NCBI RefSeq assembly: GCF_013368755.1
Contig: NC_049561.1
Coordinates: 3,162,001 to 3,226,000 of the forward strand
Reading direction: 5' to 3'
Length of the DNA stretch: 64,000 bases
Source of the DNA: Talaromyces rugulosus
Taxonomy: Eukaryota; Ascomycota; Eurotiomycetes; Eurotiales; Trichocomaceae
The position numbers and the translations under genes were made by a program. The notes under the pieces are model-generated. The model saw nothing but the letters and a program-made list of their open reading frames with translations. It had not been told where the DNA came from and ran no database searches. Below are positions 1 through 12,939 of the stretch, piece by piece. Every line of letters begins with the position of its first letter. The first letter of the stretch is position 1.

Positions 1-2344
1 TGGTGTGCGCGGCTGTCTTCTGTAAAGATAAGTATATTATCTAGATAGATAGATATAAAGTTGTTTAGGAACTCGCGAAGGGTCTAATTGATATATTGTT
101 GAAATGTGTTTAGTATATTGATAAGGCTGAAAGGTATTACTAACTATTTATAGAGTCTAAATTTGGTTTAGAAAGCTGTCTTTTATTTATCTTCTTTAAT
201 AATATATATCTTATAGAAAGCTGTTGTAATATTAAGCTTTATAAATTATTGAGCTTTAGATATTTGTTATAGGATTTTATATATTAATAGTAGTGGATAT
301 TAGTCCTTTTTTGTTATAGTGTTGAGCGCCTAATAATTAATGCAGAAGCATAGTTTTTCTTTGGGTTTTTTTATAAATAGTATTGGTGCTGTAATAGATG
401 AGTTATTTATATATATGAAGTCTTTTAACAGTAAGTTGTGGAGAGTTTTCTATAGGATTAGCAGTTTTTTCTGTGATATATTATAGAGAGGGTTTTATGG
501 TATCTCTGGCTTGTGCTTTTTTGTGTTGGTATTAATTAGTTTAATCTAATAGTTGATATTTAGATGTAATAGTAGTAGCTTATTAGTTTTTTTTGGGTTA
601 AATAGTTCTAGAAACTTGTGGTAATGCTTAGATAGCTTATTCTCTGGGTCTGTCTATGATTTTGGGGCTAGAGCTTTTTTAATATCCTATATAGAGACTG
701 TAAATATATTGACTTTTTTTTTCTTACTTTATATTCTTTTCAAAGCGTTCACCGTAGCTATATTGATCTGTTAGGGGGTGTACTTAGGTTGTAACAGGTT
801 CTTTTTATTGATGGATATTCCATTTCTGAATTCTAGTTGGTCTTTAGTGGTGTCAATTCTTACATGTTGGTGTTCTATCTATAAAAGACCCAATATTATA
901 TTGTATTCACACTTTGGAACCATATAAAAGTAGGCTTTCTCTTGTATATTTCTTTTAATATCTAATGTTATACATGCAATTTCTTTAATATATTAAGGTG
1001 CCGAACCATCATATCTCTTAATAGGTCTAGGTTTAATAGCGCTACAATTCAGCTTTTTCTTTCGAGCAAAGATCTCTTTGATAATCCTATAGGTGAGGCA
1101 CCTACTATCAATTAAAGTATTAGCATTGGTTCTATGGTCTAACTATGCGTTTATATTAAATAGGGGTCTGTTAAATCTTCCAACCATCTTTTTAAAATTC
1201 TTAAAGTCATGAGCTGTTTTATATTTTGGCTTCTGCGGGTGATTTTGTGTAGGAGCTACTCTTTTGACTTTAATATGTTATCTGAGTCTGTATTAAATTT
1301 GGTTTTATTCTTTTTTATTCTAGTATTAGATATTTTTATGAATGTATTATGTTTTTTCTTGTTATAGTTCCTTGGAGATGGCGCCTGATGGAGTAATATA
1401 GATTTAGGACAGTATTGGATAATATAACTTGGTTTTCTGTATTGAAAATAGTTGTCTATTTTAATAGTATTAATTAATAGGTCTATAGGTGTCTAGTCTA
1501 TGATTTAGGACTGTTCTCTATTAGGGGAGGTTCTTTTTATAAGTAGATGGGAAGTGTTCTATTTATATTGAGATTAGATGTTATTAATTCTTTTTAGTTT
1601 TTTAAAGTTGTTTGCTACTTAGTGTAAATATTTATAGAAAGCTTTATACTGTTTTAGTATATTGCTTTTAATAGTTATATACTTTATTTCTTGGTTAATT
1701 ATAGTTTTTAGTTGTAAGATTTTTATGTTATTAGTCTATAATTGATCTTTTATAAGAAGTAATATCTGTTTAAATTTACTAATAAAATCTTAGAAAGGGG
1801 TGTGCTTCTATTGTATATGGTTAAGTTTAAGGTTCGCTTTTTTTATAAGTTGATGATCTTTGAATAGTATATTAAGATATATAAAGAAAGCTTCTAGTAT
1901 AGTAGGGGTAACTATATTTATATTTCTATGAAACTGTATTTAGAGATAGATTTTTATCTAGGTCTTTTCTGTCAATTGTTTATAGATATATTATAGTTAT
2001 TTGTATAATCCTTTGATTGCTAGTACATCGATTGTTAATTTTATATATAGAATTACCACAAACTGTATATATTATAAATGATTAGAGTTATCATATTTAT
2101 TGAGATAGTTAAGAGAGTAGTGTGGTTTGTTTGTATTGTACATAGAAGTTACTGATAATATAGCATCAGTAGGGATCTTAGATATAGATGGTTTGGTTGT
2201 ATTATTAACTTATCCTTTGATATATGATAGATAAACAGATATATTTGTTAGAAGAAGTTTTATTTATTGTATTTATTCTAATAACAGCTGGTTTAGTTCT
2301 AAAGGTATACTTTTTTAGTCCTGGCTATCTCTTAGTAGGCTATT
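1..2344 (-). pseudogene. Gypsy-C gag-protease-RT relic, cut by left window edge
   Basis: This is the internal part of a decayed Gypsy-type LTR retrotransposon read right to left. On the minus strand a retropepsin-like stretch is visible: an IDSRCL motif (decayed from the family D-S-G) near 1103-1125, then a YNIILGL motif near 888-905, which matches the usual flap and ILG order. Further left, about 600 to 1, the reading resembles Gypsy reverse transcriptase and reaches a YLDN version of the YLDD catalytic box within the first 60 bases, so the rest of pol lies outside the window. The part nearest the LTR (about 2300-1250) should be gag, but I recognise no zinc knuckle there. Stop codons in every frame and the AT bias indicate RIP. 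Family assignment is from short motifs only. Confidence 0.7.
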
Positions 2345-2814
2345 TGTTATAATAGAGAAATTTCTCAATGCTCAACTCGGTCGTTGAGAAGCAGTGATAT
2401 AATAATTCAATCCTCTGAATAAAGAGAGTTGGTATGGTTCTTAGGGGCTTGATTTAAATGAATAAGAAGCGATTGTATAGCTTAATCCTTTGGGTGAGGA
2501 AAGTGGCGCGTTCTCGACCTTTTAAATAGGGGAGGGGGGTGAGACGTTTGAATCTAATGTTATAGGCTAGGTCCTGTCTTACTGGCCTTATGTAGATCTA
2601 AGAATTGAGTAGATTTAAATGTGAAAAAGAAAAGGAAAAGGTTTGTAGAGATTTGTATTGTTGAATGTTGATATAGGCGAGTGTGGGTCCCGGGGGTGTT
2701 TTAGCGAATCTGGTGTAGTGTTAGGGGGTTCTTTTATGGCGAATCAGGTGCGGACCAGGTGCGGTTATTTTATGAGAGCGAAGCCTGAGTATCCCAGGGG
2801 CTAAGACCCTAACA
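2345..2814 (-). repeat. Gypsy-C 5' LTR (470 bp)
   Basis: The segment begins TGTTA and ends TAACA, the inverted TG...CA termini expected of an LTR. It lies between the Gypsy-C internal region on the left and LINE sequence on the right. The LINE homology starts abruptly at 2815 in the middle of ORF1, so the LTR edge is well defined there. It is much less AT-rich than the internal region. Because the element reads leftward, this is its 5' LTR. The matching 3' LTR and the other half of any target duplication would lie left of the window. Confidence 0.75.
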
Positions 2815-4366
2815 CTTTATAAGCAGCAATAGCGCGCTATACGCAGAGATAGCCGCTATGAAGGCCTATATGATCTCTCTGGTAGAGGCTATAGAGCAGC
2901 GCCTTATAGGCCAATTGGGCGCTCTAGAGCGCCATTTCTCAACTCTAAAAGCTCAACAGGTCTCCCTGAATACCCTGAACCATCCCCTAAAGCCTCTATC
3001 GTCAGGGAGCAACCACCAGGGCCCATGACAGCCTCTGCCATCCTAGGGGATGACGTTTGCAGAGGTCGCCCATAGCCCCCAAGCTAACCTGAATAGGGCC
3101 GCTAAACCCATAGAGCCACGCAGAGCCTCATCCCCAATATTAAAACCATCTCCTGGGGTAAAGCCCGCAGCAGACCTCTAATAGGCTAATATAGCAGCCA
3201 GCAATGCCCAGGAGTGATAAATTATTATAAAAAAATAGGTTTACTCCCCGAACTAACCCCTAAAAGTCCAAATAGACCCAGGGAGCCTGAAGCCTATTCA
3301 CAGAAGCAACAAAGGAGATCGCAGGCTTATATTTAGGTATAAAAATGGCCACACCATCTTTAAAAAGTCTAAAGCTGATGTCATTTTACAGCTTAACCAC
3401 TGCCTAGCCTAGATAGGCTTCCCAAACTTCGCCAGGTTAATAAACACTAATTATACTGAATCAGGGGCTATCTCAGCCTTATTAAACTAAGGAAGCATTA
3501 TAGACTCGCTATTACCAGCCTATAAAGATCTATTGGTGGCTACCTGCCATTAGATCAACCCCGCAGTCATCTTAGTGGAAACAGACCAACAGTGGCACAA
3601 GATTAAGGTGTATATAGTGCCAGTAGCTTACTATAGCGCCTTAAAGCTAGGTCTAGCTAGGGAAAAAATTGAATTAGGGAGCACATGTACTCTAATAAGA
3701 AACTTTATCTAGATCAAGCCAATAACAGCTATCTAGACTAATAAACAGCATTTCTTTACTATTATTATAATAGTAGAAGGCCTAGATGATGTCTATAGAC
3801 TACTCGCCCAGGGCATACACTTTAAAGGCAACAGGTACCCTACCAGCCCCTATCATAAAATAAGTAAAGACACTGTTTATATCTAATACTGCGGCATTAG
3901 CCACCAAACTTATAGAGGCTATAGCACCTAATCACCACTCTACACTATATATGCTGGCGTCTATAAAGCCTAAAAATACATCTACAACATGCTAGACTGT
4001 AAAATCTAAACAGGCTATCTATATCTATATATATCTACTAAATATGGCAACTATAGGGGGAAGTACCAGACTGATTCCCTAGAATGTCCTAAGCTTTAGG
4101 AGGCCTACTAATGACTCCATAAGCGCTTCCCTAGTATAGAGGTTGTTATGCCCCTTCTCCCCCCTGAATAGACTGAATAAGAAGATATTGCTGAGGAGGC
4201 TTCTTCTCTAACTACTATCCAGGACGCCCTCTAAGCCTTAGAGCTTAAAGAGATCGATAACGCTATAAAAGATGCCCTAGAGATATCATCTCTACTATAC
4301 TTATCCCCATGTCTAACACTAACGCCTGAAGCTGCAGCCTCTATTAATATTAACTATTTAATATAA
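2815..4366 (+). pseudogene. LINE copy 1 ORF1 (gag-like) relic
   Basis: This is the RIP-damaged counterpart of residues about 128-643 of the intact ORF1 protein at 19642-21573. Many CAG, CAA and TGG codons have become stops. Several of the cysteine codons of the three zinc knuckles (region 3870-4090) are changed to TAT or TAC. It ends at the TAA equivalent to the intact ORF1 stop. It is not translatable. Confidence 0.85.
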
Positions 4367-7300
4367 TTGCAGCTATACCTACCCTGTAACCTTAAAAGCT
4401 TTAGAAGCGGGGATAGAGCAGCAAATAGGCATTATATACCTATAAGAGCCTTATATTGCCTATAACTTCTCCCACCCAGGCTATCTACTGTACTGGCCAG
4501 GGAAGGAGAAGTAGGATCAACAGATACTTATAGCCATCCATAAAAACCTTATAGAAGTGGTTAGGGTCGAGAACCACACTAATTTAGTAGACCACCCCTA
4601 TTTACAGGCCCTGGACATATAGGAAGCACCAATAATTAACAGACATACCCCCTAACACACTAGAATAGTCAACTGCTATGATGTGTAGATTAGAGCCAGT
4701 TACCAGTAGTAAGAGACCTTCCCTAGACGATACCAGGCCATCAAGAACACAGACTAAGACCTGCTTATAGTGGGTAGATACCTATTAATGGGTAATTTCA
4801 ACGCCCATAGCCCTTCATGGAACCCACTGGCCAAGGGCCAGATTAACACTGAGCCCTTGGAACAGCTTATAGAGCAGCACTCACTATATATTAATAACCC
4901 ACTAGGGGAGGCCACACGCTATAAAAAGACCAAAGAGATATCAATTATTGATTTAGCGTTATCCTCGCCAGCCCTAGGGCCTCTGCAAGCCTAAGAAGTG
5001 GATAAGGATAAGCCTACAACATCTAACCATAAGCTTATCGTCCTAGCCTGGGAAGCCCTAGAAGAACCCCCCCCAGGAGGAATCTCCGGGGAGATTACTA
5101 AGTGGCAGATAGAAGCTCTGCAGATAAACAAGGAAGCCCTAAAGCTGGCCACAGCAGCTTAGGCCTCAAAGGCTGTAGACCACCCCCCTCTTAGTGATCA
5201 ATACACCGAGAAAGACCTTGCTAGAGAGGCCAATTAGGTGCAGGACACCCTAACCAGCGTACTCAATAGACATACCAAAACAGTACAGCTTTGTGCACGC
5301 TCTAAGTGATAGTAGAAGCCAGAACTACAGCAAGCCCAGAGCTTATAGACTACAGCCTACAAACAATAACAGGCCTATGCCTATACCGACACCAAATTCA
5401 AAACTATAAGAACCACTTATTACCATAAAATAAAGGCGGCTAAAAGGACCTGCTGAGAAATCTTCCTTGCTAAGGAAGGCCCTGGAAGGAAGAAAGAGTG
5501 GAAAAAAGATTCTAACCCCACTGGGAACCCTTTTCCCAAAGGCCCTAGGGATAACCTGGAAAAGCCTTCTCCAGGAGATCCTAATAGGTGTTAGATAGCC
5601 CTACAATACACTAAGCCACAGACTAATCCCACCACCCCAGCACTCTAAGACCTAGATCTAGAGGCTCCCCCTACCATTACTATAGCCAATAAAGAAGCTC
5701 TAATCAGAGAAACAGTATTTCCTAACGCCCCCTATAGCTCCCCTCCTAAGAAGCTGCTAGATAGACAGACCCACATACTTATAACGTCAAAGTGGGTGTA
5801 TCAGGCCCTATTCAGCCAGAGCATTAAAAAAGCTCCAGGGGCCAACAAGCTCAATTTTAAAGTATACCAGCTACTCTAGGCACTAGACTCACCCTGAATT
5901 ATAGAGATAGCTAGACAGTGCTTTCGGCTTAGGATGCACCCAGAGACCTAGAAGACCGCTAAAGGCATCCTACTTCGAAAGCTAGAGAAGCCTAATTATA
6001 CCCAGGTGAAGGCCTAGAGGGTGATAAGCTTACTTAGCTGCCTGGGCAAAGTTGTTAAGAAGCTAGCTATAGACCTTATAACAGACTGGTGTAAGGCCTA
6101 GGGGGTTTTATACCCTGAATAAATAGGATACAGGCGGGGCTATAAGGCTATTGATGCAGTGGCCTACCTTGTGCAAACAGTACATAAGGAATAGATTCAA
6201 AAGCTTCTCACAGGTACTATCTTTATTAATATTATAGGAGCCTTCGACTATATTGACCTCTATAAGCTTAGTAAGGCTATGGAAGCTGCAGGCCTAGATA
6301 ATAACTTTATAAGATAGACCTTATCCTTCCTTATAAATAGAAGGGTCAGCCTTGTAATTGATAGTTATAAAGCCTCTGAATAGCCTATTGACTCAGGGCT
6401 GCCCTAGGGCTTATTGGTCTCTCTAATCTTCTTTTTTATCTATATCCAGGGTGTGTTTTAGGCTATAGAACAGCAGGTGCCAGGAATCAAAGCCCTGTTC
6501 TATACCGATGACATAGGCCTGGTAGCCTAGGGAAGCTCGGTCTCTGAGATCTGTAGGTAGCTAGAAGCAGCGGTAAAAGTTGTTATTAAGTAAGGACTGG
6601 CAGATAGCGTCAAATTCGATCTTAAAAAGATAGAGGCTATTCTATTCTCTAGGGCCACTAGCAGAGAATATAAAAATTAGGTCTAGGAAGCTAGGGTGTA
6701 GGTAGGAAATACTTTAGTAATATTCTTTTCAACAGCTATCTAGTGGTTAGGGATCTTACTAAATCTAAAGCTTACTTTTAAAGTCTACTATAAGTACTGT
6801 CTATAAAAAGATTAAAATACTGAAAGATAAGTGCAGGCATTGTGCAAGGCCCAGGGGCTCTCTCTAAGTTTGGTATAACGAATCTAAAAGGCCACTGCAT
6901 AGTTAGTAGCGCTTTATAAAGCCGAGCTTTGGTGGTATAGACAAAAGAACTGCCTAGAAGGACTATAAGGTCTAATTAATAACTAGGCCTGGGCAGTTAT
7001 AGGCATACTGAAGTCTATCTTATTAAGACTACTTATAAAGGAGGCAGCTTTGGAACTAGTAGAGGCCTTATTAAATAGTAAACAGCGGCGATATATCTTA
7101 AGACTTCTAGGATTTTTCTAGGGGTATCTAGCAGCAGAAATACTCTCTATAATACTTAAAGAGGGAGACGCCTATATATAGCCTGGAAAGCAGCTACTAG
7201 AAGACTAAGCTTAGATAATATCAATCTACTAAGACCTCTAGAAGCTGGGTATAGACCTAGCCCGCAGACTACGAGAGGCCTTGACTGCTGACCTTTCCTA

Positions 7301-8399
7301 GGGCTTTAAGCGTATAATAGAGCCTAGTAATAAGTCTATATCACTAGATTTCAGGATAGACTTCTTTGAAACTGTTATATAATTAGCCTTAGACCCTTTA
7401 AGTAGGATAAAGAACACCAATCTTTATTTAGATAGTTCTAGATTAGACAATTAGTGTGTAGGCGCTGTAGTAGCTTATAAGCCATTTATTAGCTTTTAAA
7501 AATCACGCCTAGCTCCTCTAGATATAGACTTTAAAGTCTTTAATATAGAACTAATAGGAGTAGTTAAAGCCTTAGAGTAGATATTAGCAGAGAATTTTAT
7601 AGAGCTAATTAGGATGTTTTTAGACACCTAGGCTGCTATAAGCAGGCTCTAGTATACCCAGCCTGGCCTAAAGCAAGCCTTAGCACTATAGACATATAAC
7701 CTAGCTAGGGAACTACAGGCCACTGGCTATAGGATTACCATATACTGGGTACCAGGCCATAAAGAGGTTCTAGGCAATGAGGAGGCTAATAAAGCTATTA
7801 AGAAAGCTGTAGGGAGGCCCTGTATAAGCAAGTACTTAGGCATCTTACTGGCCTATACCCAGCAGGTATACACTAAGACTTATAGCGCTATTAAGGCTAA
7901 CTAGCTTATTATAAAGCTTGCAAGATATATCTAACAGATAGGCCAGGCCTACCAACCCCCCTGGGGATGGAAGCTTAACCTAATAATGGCAAGCATTCCT
8001 AAGCACTTAACGCGGTGATATTACTAATTCAAGACTGGCCATACCCCAATTGAGGCCTATCTACACTGAATTAAGGCCTGAGACTTCTCTAATTGCTTAG
8101 GATACTCTAAGGAGACTAAAATGGTAAGACATCTTCTTACAAACTATCGATAGTGGTGCCATCAGCAGAAAAAACTATATGCCAGCTTGGCCGAAGTGGG
8201 GGTAAAGGCCCCATAGGATAACAAGCAGTGCCTTAAAGCATGCCTATTCTAGGATCTAAAGGCTACTACAGCACTGCTAGCATTTATAGGGGCTATTAGA
8301 GAGTGAGAGAATAATTAACAGGCCTGGGAGCAGGTCTATAAAACTAATAATTAGGGCATTAAGGCCCTGGATGAGGGAGAGTAAGAGGAGGAAGGATAG
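4347..8399 (+). pseudogene. LINE copy 1 ORF2 (endonuclease-RT-RNase H) relic
   Basis: This is the damaged counterpart of the intact ORF2 at 21554-25603. The start ATG has become ATA. A short open piece (4770-4994) still reads the endonuclease motif GNFNAHSPSWNP. The RT catalytic box reads YTDD near 6500, and the RNase H and C-terminal zinc-knuckle regions can be followed to the stop at 8397-8399. The C-terminal tract (about 7600-8090) is of subfamily A type. There are many in-frame stops. Confidence 0.85.
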
Positions 8400-8749
8400 C
8401 GGGTAGAAATAGCCCGCTATTATAGGCAACGCCTAAATGTTAGTAGCTATAAGGAGGGGATAATGGTTGTTACCCACTATAAGCCCCCGAATTGTCCTGC
8501 GTATATAAGCGGTATGGGGTGAGGAAAGTGCAAGATATCTTGAAAGCCTGGATCCAATGGGAGTAGAGGTACCAGCTTATGGGGGGCAACCTCTATAAGC
8601 AGGCCTAATCCACACGAATCACTGTCTGTTATAGCCTAGGGCTCGGTATAGACGTTAAATTTGATTAAATAATAATAATAATAATAATATTATCTATAAT
8701 ATAAAAAATACTATTATAAGAAAATATATTAAATATAATACTATAAATT

Positions 8750-11700
8750 AAAATGTCTAACTTATCTCAAAGAAAAAGAAAAGAATAAATAGAAGCTAAT
8801 AGTATTAATAATCATCTATTAATCTATCTTAGACTATCTAAGGAGCTAGAATAAATATTAATACTATATAGAAGAAATTTAGTACTCTTTCTATAATAGT
8901 ATCAAAACTAATCAATACTATACAAAAAAATATCTATATTATAAAGAACAAGTTATCTACACTAATAAAAATTAGACTAAAATTATTCTATTATAGAAAT
9001 AATACTTTAAAAGGTATAAAAAAGGATACTATCTTATTATTATAACCATCAAGATAAAAGAAACTATAATCATTATTAAAGAAATAATCAATAAATATAA
9101 AGCTAAGCTACTCCTTAACTCAGAAGCATTAATAAATTATATTAGCAAGATATATATCAGGAAAAACAGAATCCAAATATATAAAATAAACCTATAATAT
9201 ACTATACAAAATTTTGAACAACAAATCATAATCAAAAGATTTATATAACAAACTGAAAACATTATAATCAAATCAAAAGAACACAAAGAAAATATCTAAC
9301 TGGATTTAAACCTATTTAAATGAAAGAATTTTGATGTTATATTCAGAATAATATAGCTATAGAAACATAATCCTGTTATTAACTAGAAATATAAAACAGT
9401 GTTAATAGACATGAAGATACTATAAATAAAGTAAATAAAGATCAAACTGGACTAGTAGTTAAAAGTGAAATATACTAAAGAAATAAACAAAATAAACTAA
9501 TAAATTAAAATATAAAAAAAATTAAAAGAAATATATAAAAAAGAACTGAAAAAAGTGCTTGATAAACTACTAAAAAAATATTAAGACTTTACTAAATTAT
9601 TTATAAAAAAAGAATATTGACTATTATAATATAAAAAAGAATATAAAGCAGAGATATTTTTTAAAGCAAAAGCATAGATACTATAAGTAAAGTAATGATA
9701 AATTTTATAAGATAAACTCTGAATTATTAAGAAATTTATTAAGAAATTCTTAGCAGCTAGTTATATTAAAGAATTAAAAACAAAGGCTTCTATATAAGCA
9801 ATATTTATATTAAAATGTAATAGATTACTATAAATAGTTATTAACTACTAAAAATTAAATAATATAACTAAAGATGACGTAAATAAAGCGCTATACTAGA
9901 AATAGAAGAAAGATTTATTATAAGGTACAAAAATCATAATAATATTCAATATTGAATAGGGATATTATAACCTATAAATAAAAAATAATAATATCTAGAA
10001 AATAGTATTCTTTATAGATTTAGAACTATATAAATAGCTAATAGCGCTTATAGAACTTAAATAGCTATCAGCAGAATTTACAAGGTTTATAATCTATATC
10101 CTATAAGAATACTTTAACCTCTTTATTACAATATACTTTAATAATATTATAATCTACTTAAAAGATTCTAAGGAATATAATAATTATATATAACTAGTTA
10201 TAATAAAACTTATAAAAACAGGATTAACTTTTAAAATTAAAAAATATAAATTTAATATTATACAAATTAATTATCTAGGAATAGTATATATAATAAACAG
10301 ATTAGAAATACTAAAAGAAAAATTAGATATTATCCTTAAATGGCCAACTCTAATAAATATTTATAATATATAATCTTTTTTTAGAGCTAGTAGATATGTT
10401 TGATAATATCTTAAAAAATATTTAGATATTATAACACCAATAATAGAACTACTGAAAAAAGATAAACTATTTAATTAAATAGTAAAGAAACAATAATTTT
10501 TTAAAAACATTAAAAAACTTATTAAAATTATATTAATCTTATAACTATTTAATCTAGAATTACAAAGTATTTTATAAATAAATGTATCTAGATATACTCT
10601 TGGAGTAATCTATAAATAAATTAATAAAAAAGAAGAAATATAGATTGTTATATTTTACTTAAAAAAGTTTATATTAATAAAAGTTAATTATAATATCTAT
10701 AACTAAGAATTACTTATAATAGTTTAAGTATTTTAATAATAGTGATATTATCTCTAAGGAGCGAAACATAAAGTAATTATTAAAAGTAATTATTATAATT
10801 TAAAGTACTTTATAATAATAAAAGAATTATCTAGAAAATAAATATAATAGGCTAAAGAATTAGCTAAATTTAATTATAGAATTGAATATATTCTAGGAAA
10901 ATAAAATACAGCTATAGACGTATTAAACAGATAATCAGATTATGTGATTAGGATAGAATCCTTTAAGATAAACATTCTATAAGAAGAATTAGGAGTTCTA
11001 TACTATAATCATAATATAATCATTGCAACTATAATAAAAATTGTTGATAATAATCTATTTTATAAACAAATATATTAAGAAATTAATAAAGATTAAAAAA
11101 TATAAAAAGAATTATAAGCTGGATAAGTTATAAAAAATATTCAGAAAAGCTTAGTAATATAAAATAAAATGATTAGAGTACTGTAAAATATAACTACAGA
11201 AGTTATTTAGTAATATTATAATCCTTCTACAAAAGGATATCAAGGAGTTAAAAAAATAGTTAAAATAATTATTTAAATATTCTACTTTCCTTATATACGA
11301 AAAAGGATTAAGAATTACATTAGAAACTGTAATAAATATAATAGAAATAAAATAGTACACCATAAATTCTTTAGAAAAATATAAATATTAGAAATACTAA
11401 AAGAAGCATAGAAAAGTATTATTATTAACTTTATCTAAAGACTATTATAGTCTAAGAATCTAGTAACAGAAGTTATCTATACTAATATTATAATAATAGT
11501 TAATTAACTTACAAAATATATTATCTTAGAATTAATACTAAAGAATATAATAGCAGAATAATATATAAAATTTATATTATAAAAAGTTTTTATATAGATT
11601 AGATTACTAAATAAACTTATTATAGACTAAGATAAGTTATTTATATCTAAATATTAACAGATAATTATAAAGATATATAGAATATATTATAAATTATTAA

Positions 11701-12490
11701 CTATGAATTACTAACAGACTGATAGCTAGTTCAAAAGAATAATTTAAATAGTTGAATAGTATTTTTAATACTATTTAGATTAAGAATAAGATAATTAGAT
11801 AAAACTATTACTATTAATATAGTTTGTATTAAATAATACAAAAAATATTATAATAAAATAAATTCTATATTTTGCAAATCTTAGATAATATCTAAGAATA
11901 ATATGGTCTGAAATATTATAAGAAGAATTATCTAAAGCTATAATAATACAAGTTAATAAACTATAGACACTTTATTAAACAATATCAAAAAATATTAAAT
12001 AGACTGAAAACCAAATGAAGACTTATTATAATAAGAAATATAAAGACGTATTAATTTTTAAAAAGAAAAAGAAAGTTTACTTATTATAATAAATAATTAG
12101 ATAGAAAAAATTTAATATTTTAAATAAGAGATTAAGTAATAAATTTAATATTATTAAATATAGATCTTTCACAATTTAAGAAAAACTTATTAACGATAAT
12201 TATAAACTTTAACTATTAATAAGAATAAAAATGTACTCAGTATTCTATATTTTATTATTAAAACTAACTAAAAATCTAGAAAATAGTAATAATAAAGTAA
12301 CTAAAAACAAATATAAAATTAAAAATATTTTAAAGAGAAAATTAATAGATAAAAAATTTTTTTATTTAATTAACTAGAAAAGATACAGACTTGAATATAA
12401 TTTATAGAAACTAGTTAAGCATTTAAACTGCCCTAAAAAGATTTAAATATTTCACTAGAAAGAAACTTAAAGAGGATATAGTTAAATTTA
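8750..12490 (+). pseudogene. Gypsy-A copy 1 pol relic: protease, RT, RNase H, integrase, chromodomain
   Basis: Despite frequent stops the domain order can be followed in one orientation. A protease-like LLLNSEALINYIS stretch lies near 9105-9145 (family D-S-G changed). An RT fingers and palm region runs from about 9890 to 10330, with a YFNNIIIYLKDSKEY stretch near 10131-10177 standing for the YxDD box. The RNase H segment is near 10550-10740. The integrase HHCC region is near 11200-11350 and its core near 11390-11900. A C-terminal chromodomain-like stretch lies near 12300-12460. That order (RT, RNase H, integrase, chromodomain) defines chromodomain Gypsy elements. The protein is dead in this copy. 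Confidence 0.8.
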
Positions 12491-12868
12491 TTATTAAATA
12501 ATATAAAAAACTTCTAGATAACAGCTATAATTATCTTATTTAATTTTTATAGTTTAGTTTTTTATTTCTATTCTTTTTTTTTTTTTTCCTTTAGATATTT
12601 TAACTCTTCCATATCTTTAATATCTATTTGAATAAATTAACTAGTATATTTTTAAAGCAGTTTCCACTGCTTCTTAAGATAAAGAAGTTTTGTTAAAATT
12701 ACCTTCTTATCTTCTTTAATCTTTTTTTAAGCAGCTAACAACTTTTTTTAAGCTAAATCTGAAGATATTATTTTAATATAATAACTATGATTGCTACAAA
12801 CACACTTACTGTAATATTTTGAAATTTCTGATTTAATATATAACTTCTTTGAAAAAGCATATTTATAG

Positions 12869-12881
12869 TAAGGGAAAAAAA
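12869..12881 (+). repeat. Target-site duplication of LINE copy 2 (left)
   Basis: TAAGGGAAAAAAA here is repeated at 19180-19192, directly after the LINE tail. The uninterrupted site is represented in Gypsy-A copy 2 near 53246-53262. The A run on this side is longer (15 against 7), which suggests slippage. Eleven extra bases (12890-12900) separate the run from the LINE 5' end. Confidence 0.8.
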
Positions 12882-12939
12882 AAAAAAAATAGCTCTAGCT
12901 ACCCGCCGGGAAAATCAAAAATCAACCTTTTGAAATTCA

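Larger units (their letters stand above)
2815..8689 (+). mobile_element. LINE copy 1 (Tad1-like, subfamily A), RIP-mutated, 5' part missing
   Basis: The sequence aligns throughout with the intact LINE at 19603-25900, starting about 420 bases into that element. It has dense C->T and G->A changes. The 5' end is not a normal LINE truncation: it abuts the TAACA end of the Gypsy-C LTR, so the rest of the 5' portion probably continues left of the window, beyond that insertion. The 3' end has the family 3' UTR and a (TAA)n tail. It is followed by Gypsy-A pol sequence, showing that this LINE landed in Gypsy-A copy 1. Confidence 0.9.

Noticed and set aside
11151..11363. Short open frame of 70 codons on the minus strand in AT-rich DNA
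   Set aside because: It is antisense to the Gypsy-A integrase relic; its isoleucine, asparagine and phenylalanine bias is what AT-rich RIP-damaged sequence gives by chance.
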